Position numbers and translations under genes: made by a program
The notes under the pieces: generated by a model
What the model was told of the DNA's origin: nothing
The model's input: the letters and a program-made list of their open reading frames with translations, nothing else
The model's database searches: none
From: Betaproteobacteria bacterium
GTDB taxonomy: Bacteria > Pseudomonadota > Gammaproteobacteria > Burkholderiales > Burkholderiaceae
Direction: 5' to 3'
Length of the DNA: 10,248 bases
Assembly (NCBI GenBank): GCA_947468785.1
Contig: CANIMS010000035.1
Location: 1-10,248 of the forward strand
Part shown: positions 6,419 through 10,248 of the stretch, one piece after another
Layout of the letters: each line of letters starts with the position of its first letter
Position numbering within the stretch: the first letter of the stretch is position 1

Positions 6419-7183
6419 CTAATTGAATAGGGTATGTTGATTGGTGTGTTCGGGTTTTTTTACCCATTCAATAAGTGGCAATTGATGCTCTTTTAACCAC
6501 TCATTGGTTTTGCTGAAATGACCACAACTCTTCTGGCCACCGGGCTCTATAAAAGGTCGATCAGTTTTATAGACACCTAGTCCTGAGGGATGAGACGATT
6601 GCAGGATGAGATGCTCAGAGGCGTCTGAGATTAAAGCGAGCTTTGATTTCGCGTGCCCACCCCAAAGCATCCAAACTAAATTTTTTTTGTGGAGTGCTAG
6701 GGCATAAATTAATCGATCGATCAAACTCTTCCACCCTAGATTGGCATGACTTCCTGCTTCACCTAACTTGACACTGAGTGCTGTGTTTAGAAGAAGAACG
6801 CCCTGGCTTGCCCAGTGATGCAAATCACCATTTGGAAGGGGACCAAATTGTTCGAGAGCAAGTGCTTTGCTGATATTGCGAAGTGAACTGGGAAATGCTC
6901 GCGAATGGATTTGGATATCAGAAGGAATTGAAAATGCCAGCCCTTGAGCAAGTCCTGGTGAGTGATAAGGATCTTGTCCCAAAATAACTACTTTGACTAG
7001 ATCAACGGGCGTTAATTGCAAGGCTTTAAAAAAAAGCTCGGGCTTAGGAGTAATGCGGTCAGGCTCTTGAAGCAAGGTGGCCTGCAGATTATTTTGTAAT
7101 ATAGCCCACTCACTGGATTGAAAATAATCACCTAGTAGCTCTCGCCAGTCTTGTGGAATATCTACTTCAGAAAAAGAAGACAT
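6419..7183 (-). CDS. ung: Uracil-DNA glycosylase, family 1
   Basis: Ung removes uracil from DNA, starting base-excision repair of deaminated cytosine or misincorporated dUMP. The 254-residue protein is somewhat longer than E. coli Ung (229). The water-activating motif is GQDPYH at 69-74 with the catalytic Asp at 71. The uracil-binding region includes LLLNTALSV at 130-138, and LVWMLWGGHAK at 169-179 is the conserved central strand. The leucine loop reads HPSGLGVYK at 198-206, where the family usually has HPSPLS. The catalytic His and the intercalating Leu are kept, but the following loop to CGHF is about nine residues longer than in E. coli. There is also a short C-terminal extension (PEHTNQHTLFN). 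The ATG at 7183 follows the M61 stop by 8 nt, so it is the last gene of that set. Confidence 0.95.
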   Translation of the reverse strand: MSSFSEVDIPQDWRELLGDYFQSSEWAILQNNLQATLLQEPDRITPKPELFFKALQLTPVDLVKVVILGQDPYHSPGLAQGLAFSIPSDIQIHSRAFPSSLRNISKALALEQFGPLPNGDLHHWASQGVLLLNTALSVKLGEAGSHANLGWKSLIDRLIYALALHKKNLVWMLWGGHAKSKLALISDASEHLILQSSHPSGLGVYKTDRPFIEPGGQKSCGHFSKTNEWLKEHQLPLIEWVKKPEHTNQHTLFN

Positions 7184-7191
7184 TAAATCAA

Positions 7192-8970
7192 TTAAGAATT
7201 TTTTGTACTGCAGATTTCATATTGAGCAGGCGTGCTCGCTTTCAGTAGAGCCAAACGCTCATGCATTAAATCATCTCGATAAAAGCAAATGCTCATATTT
7301 TGATTCTCTGAAAGTCCAGCAAGGACCTTATCCCAGCGGGCGTTAGTGACGCGTTGGCCATTGATGCTAGCTAATAAATCTCCTGCAGCTAGCCCGGCTC
7401 TTTGCGCAATTCCACCATCTAAAACATGGGTCACTTTGAGCCAGCCATTAGCGTCACTAAAGCGCAAGCCAAATTGACGCTTTAGTAAATCAAGCTTGGA
7501 TTCTGATTTTGGCTGAACTGAAATGAGTTTTGAGCCAATCCATTTTTGAATCGGAATATCTTCGGTGCCGAAAATATACTTTTGCTTCATGTCATGCCAA
7601 ATTTTAGTAAAACCACTCCCCAAAAGATCGGCAAGCAAATGATCCATTCCATCTTCAGCAATACCATCCATCGTTACGCCATGTTTTTGCCAAAGGAGTC
7701 GCATGAGGTCATCTAAAGATTTCTGATTTTTAGAGAATGCTCTAATTTGTAGATCCAGACCTAAAGCAAGTAATGCACCCTTGCCGTAGTAGCTCACTAC
7801 TGCATTCGGTGTGTTTTCATCTGCCTGGTAATACTTATTCCAAGCATCAAACGAGCTATCTGCAAGGCTCTGTTTCAGTCGTCCTGGGCCACGTAATATG
7901 CCATTCCAGTTATCAGAAACCAATTTCAAATACTTTTTGAGATCTATCCGGTTACTGCGAAATAGCTGAAGATCATCATAGTAACTAGTGAAGCCCTCAA
8001 ATAGCCAGAGTAGGCGCGTGTGATTTCTGCGATCGAGTTGATAGGGTTGAAACGCTTTTGGTTGAATGCGTTTGACTAGCCATGCATGAAAGTACTCATG
8101 ACTGCATAAACCTAAAAATTCCCGATAGCTGCCTTCTTCATAAAGCGCTTTATCTTGGGGTATCTGATCACGACGACATAGTAAAGCAGTGCTATTTCGG
8201 TGCTCAAGTCCGCCATAGCCATTGAGTACTGCATTCACTAAAAACAGGTAGTTCTTAAAAGGCGCTTTTTTAGATTTAGGTTCAAAAAGATTAATGGTGG
8301 ATGTGCAAATTGCTTGCAGATCATCTACCAGTCTTTTTGTGTCAATCGGGTTTACACAGCCTTGTATGGCCATGCGATGAGGTACGCCGTTGGATTTCCA
8401 CTGCACTATTTGAAATTCGCCTAAGGCAACAGGATGATCAAGTAGGTCATCATAATTTTGTGCAAGATAAAAGCCAAAACCTTGTGCATCTGTTTTCACT
8501 GCTCTCAAACTCGTTTGCACAGACCAGTGATTAGCGGATGCTGCTTCTGGCGCAACAATAGCAAGAGAACAGGCCAATCCTTCTTGTCCTTTTACTGCTA
8601 AACATAAGCTACTAGCATTAAAAAATGCTCGTTCAGTATCAAGATAAGCAGCACGTACTGAGGAATCGAATGCGTACACTGTCGCAATAATGTCAGCCGC
8701 ACCACAATTTGGAGGCAAGCGCCACCGATCGTTATCTATGCGATCTAAAGCAATAGGTTTACTGTTTTTCCCAGTCGTGTATGCCTCAATAGATTCAATA
8801 TGCTTACTGAAATCTCGAATGAGATAGCTGCCTGGTATCCAGGACGGCATTTCTAGTATTTGGCCATTGGGGTCTGGATTAGCAATGTGCAGCTTTACCT
8901 GAAAGTGGTGGCCATGCAGATCAGCTGGCCAAATGGTGTATTGAATTACAGGAAGATCTGAGTGACTCAT
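7192..8970 (-). CDS. M61 family metallopeptidase with PDZ domain
   Basis: M61 peptidases (glycyl aminopeptidase type) are zinc enzymes that trim N-terminal residues from peptides. In this 592-residue protein residues 1-180 form the N-terminal beta domain. GGLEHRNS at 253-260 is the substrate-binding motif of the family. The zinc site is HEYFH at 291-295 with the third ligand Glu325 in LWLFEGFTSYY. YYGKGALLALGLDL at 394-407 is another conserved M61 segment. A PDZ domain lies near 505-565 (VLDGGIAQRAGLAAGDLLASINGQ). There is no signal peptide, so the enzyme appears cytoplasmic, unlike DsbC encoded 5 nt upstream. It precedes ung by 8 nt. All catalytic residues are present. Substrate preference cannot be told from the sequence. 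Confidence 0.93.
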   Translation of the reverse strand: MSHSDLPVIQYTIWPADLHGHHFQVKLHIANPDPNGQILEMPSWIPGSYLIRDFSKHIESIEAYTTGKNSKPIALDRIDNDRWRLPPNCGAADIIATVYAFDSSVRAAYLDTERAFFNASSLCLAVKGQEGLACSLAIVAPEAASANHWSVQTSLRAVKTDAQGFGFYLAQNYDDLLDHPVALGEFQIVQWKSNGVPHRMAIQGCVNPIDTKRLVDDLQAICTSTINLFEPKSKKAPFKNYLFLVNAVLNGYGGLEHRNSTALLCRRDQIPQDKALYEEGSYREFLGLCSHEYFHAWLVKRIQPKAFQPYQLDRRNHTRLLWLFEGFTSYYDDLQLFRSNRIDLKKYLKLVSDNWNGILRGPGRLKQSLADSSFDAWNKYYQADENTPNAVVSYYGKGALLALGLDLQIRAFSKNQKSLDDLMRLLWQKHGVTMDGIAEDGMDHLLADLLGSGFTKIWHDMKQKYIFGTEDIPIQKWIGSKLISVQPKSESKLDLLKRQFGLRFSDANGWLKVTHVLDGGIAQRAGLAAGDLLASINGQRVTNARWDKVLAGLSENQNMSICFYRDDLMHERLALLKASTPAQYEICSTKNS

Positions 8971-8975
8971 AACAT

Positions 8976-9692
8976 TTATTTAAGAGAGCTAAATTTCTTT
9001 TCAATATCCGTAATCTGAACTGCGCCTGGAAAACGACTGCCATCAGTAAAGAAAAGGGTTGGAGTGCCGGTGATGCCATAAGACTTTGCAAAAGCCAAAT
9101 TTTTATCTAGCGGGGTAGCGCAATCACTCTTGCCGCTAGGAGTAAGTCCGTTGACCATCCAATCTATATAGGTCTTATAAGGGTCGCTGGAGCACCAGAT
9201 TTGTTTCGATTTGAGGGTCGAGTCTGGCGACAAAATAGGAATCAAGTAGGTGTAGATGGTGACGTTGTCCAACTGTTGTAATGACTTATCAAGACGCTTG
9301 CAGTATCCGCAATTTGGATCAGAAAACACTGCTAATTGTCGACTGCCATTGCCGCGGACTGTTTTGATGGCATTTGCTGTCGTGAGATCAGTCCACTTAA
9401 TCCGATTCAAATCGGCCTGTCTTTGTTCGGTAATATTTTTTCCGCTTGCCAGCTCAATAATTTCGCCTTGGATCAAATATTTACCAGTGCTATCTGTATA
9501 GAAGACATCATTTCCAACCAATACTTCATATATCCCCGTAACTGGGGATGCTGAGACGCTGCGCACTTTGGCATTGGCGCCCAACTTTTTTTGGAGATCA
9601 GCCTTGAGCTGCTGTTCTGCTTGTGCGTGCGCCATGCCAACGAACAGAAATGTTCCCAGCATCAAAACACAGCTAGACAAAAATTTATTCAA
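8976..9692 (-). CDS. dsbC: Periplasmic thiol:disulfide interchange protein DsbC
   Basis: DsbC is a periplasmic homodimer that reshuffles wrong disulfides and is kept reduced by DsbD. The 238-residue product has a signal peptide (MNKFLSSCVLMLGTFLFVG, with AHA before a likely cut after residue 23). An N-terminal dimerisation domain follows (about 24-90). The thioredoxin domain has the active site CGYC at 128-131, the second cysteine pair C167 and C191, and the cis-proline loop GTPT at 209-212. The start is uncertain: TTG at 9692 has AGGAG 9 nt upstream and places a Lys before the hydrophobic core; TTG at 9698 has only 3 nt spacing. No ATG suits. It overlaps the end of the upstream monooxygenase gene by 8 nt, so coupled translation is likely. 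Confidence 0.95.
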   Translation of the reverse strand: MNKFLSSCVLMLGTFLFVGMAHAQAEQQLKADLQKKLGANAKVRSVSASPVTGIYEVLVGNDVFYTDSTGKYLIQGEIIELASGKNITEQRQADLNRIKWTDLTTANAIKTVRGNGSRQLAVFSDPNCGYCKRLDKSLQQLDNVTIYTYLIPILSPDSTLKSKQIWCSSDPYKTYIDWMVNGLTPSGKSDCATPLDKNLAFAKSYGITGTPTLFFTDGSRFPGAVQITDIEKKFSSLK

Positions 9693-10248
9693 AATCAATT
9701 TCTCCTAATGCACGCTCAATGAGGCGTTTTTTTATAAAGTGACTTTTATTGACGACTCCAAGACCCCAATTGCGAAGTTGTCGTTCTGTATTACTACTCG
9801 CAGAAAATAATTTCTTCAGTTTATCCGTGACCCACAGTAGCGCAGTAGTGTCCCCCTGACGCTGACGTTCATAACGACGAAGTAGCACTGGATCACTAGG
9901 TAAACGAAAAGATTCGCGTTGACGAAGGATATGCAGAAGTTCGGCAACATCACGTAGACCAAGATTGAGGCCTTGACCAGCTAGAGGGTGCATAACATGG
10001 GCCGCATCGCCAATGAGAACAAGCTTTGGGGAAGTTTCTGGGCCAATGAATCGACTTGCTCGAATTTTTCGTAATGGAAATGCTGCAGGAGTTGAGTTCA
10101 GCGTCAGTTCGCCGAGTTGTTTTCCTATGGCCACATTAGCAATGGAGCTCAATAGATTGGACCATCCATCTTGATCGAGCTTCAAAAGCTCAGAGGCATT
10201 TTCTGGGGTCGTTGACCAAACCATTGATACTTGTTGATTCGGCAGAGG
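9685..10248 (-). CDS. UbiH/UbiF/COQ6-family FAD monooxygenase, 3' part
   Basis: These flavin hydroxylases add hydroxyl groups to the ring of ubiquinone precursors, at the inner face of the cytoplasmic membrane. The gene runs off the right edge: the frame is open to base 10248 and 187 C-terminal residues are visible. The second FAD-binding motif, GDAAHVMHPLAGQGLNLG, is at visible residues 80-97, followed by RDVAELLHIL, which is diagnostic for the family. The preceding PLPNQQVSMVWSTTP is the conserved strand of the substrate domain. ATG codons such as 10224 are internal. Which ring position it acts on (UbiH, UbiF, UbiI or UbiM type) cannot be decided from this part. Its end overlaps the start of dsbC, so it heads the dsbC-M61-ung set within this window. 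Confidence 0.9.
   Translation of the reverse strand, partial: PLPNQQVSMVWSTTPENASELLKLDQDGWSNLLSSIANVAIGKQLGELTLNSTPAAFPLRKIRASRFIGPETSPKLVLIGDAAHVMHPLAGQGLNLGLRDVAELLHILRQRESFRLPSDPVLLRRYERQRQGDTTALLWVTDKLKKLFSASSNTERQLRNWGLGVVNKSHFIKKRLIERALGEIDFE

Noticed and set aside
9256..9554. Open frames on the + strand inside dsbC
   Set aside because: Both lie entirely within a well-supported gene on the other strand and show no recognisable protein features. Similar shadow frames inside rmuC, prfA, prmC, the M61 gene, the phasin and mazF were dropped for the same reason.
1..10248. tRNA, rRNA, CRISPR arrays, insertion sequences or prophage genes
   Set aside because: No cloverleaf, spaced repeat array, transposase or phage-like protein was seen on either strand. 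Nearly all bases are covered by recognised genes.

Overview
The window reads as a chromosomal housekeeping segment of a betaproteobacterium of the Burkholderiaceae, most likely Polynucleobacter or a close relative. This is inferred from the moderate, fairly AT-rich composition, the phasin (polyhydroxyalkanoate granule protein), the close resemblance of HemA, PrfA, PrmC and the CGFS glutaredoxin to proteobacterial forms, and the gene order. No rRNA, tRNA, CRISPR array or insertion sequence was seen, and no gene-free stretch exceeds about 115 bases. All taxonomic statements are inference from sequence alone.

Layout from left to right. Bases 1-435 (+) are the 3' part of a phasin gene. It meets an oppositely oriented gene across a strong hairpin terminator with a GCAA tetraloop (about 478-514) that looks usable from both sides. 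Bases 549-5492 (-) hold hemA, prfA, prmC, grxD and rmuC, in transcription order. hemA, prfA and prmC are almost gapless (0 and 6 nt between them). grxD has its own plausible promoter in a 99-nt gap, and rmuC follows it after 15 nt. A small divergent gene (5536-5790, +) encodes an 84-residue membrane protein resembling the GlsB/YeaQ/YmgE family. A perfect 16-bp inverted repeat lies inside it.

Bases 5804-6342 (-) form a compact toxin-antitoxin pair: a MazE-like antitoxin of the DUF3018 type, then a MazF/PemK-type toxin overlapping it by 4 nt. Its promoter sits between two copies of a 12-bp perfect palindrome, a clear picture of an autoregulated operator. Bases 6419-10248 (-) are a tightly packed set in the order ubiquinone-type FAD monooxygenase (cut by the right edge), dsbC, M61 peptidase with PDZ domain, and ung.

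How the genes work together. HemA makes glutamate-1-semialdehyde for tetrapyrrole synthesis. PrfA terminates translation, and PrmC methylates the GGQ glutamine of release factors. The CGFS glutaredoxin handles Fe-S clusters, and RmuC is a putative nuclease-fold DNA maintenance protein. The second set combines quinone biosynthesis, periplasmic disulfide isomerisation, peptide hydrolysis and uracil excision from DNA. The toxin-antitoxin pair is the accessory element of the window. No wholly new system was identified. The points most worth a second look are the palindromic operator/promoter, the hairpin inside the small membrane gene, the apparently leaderless hemA promoter with an overlapping divergent promoter, and an unusual DNA-binding loop in Ung.
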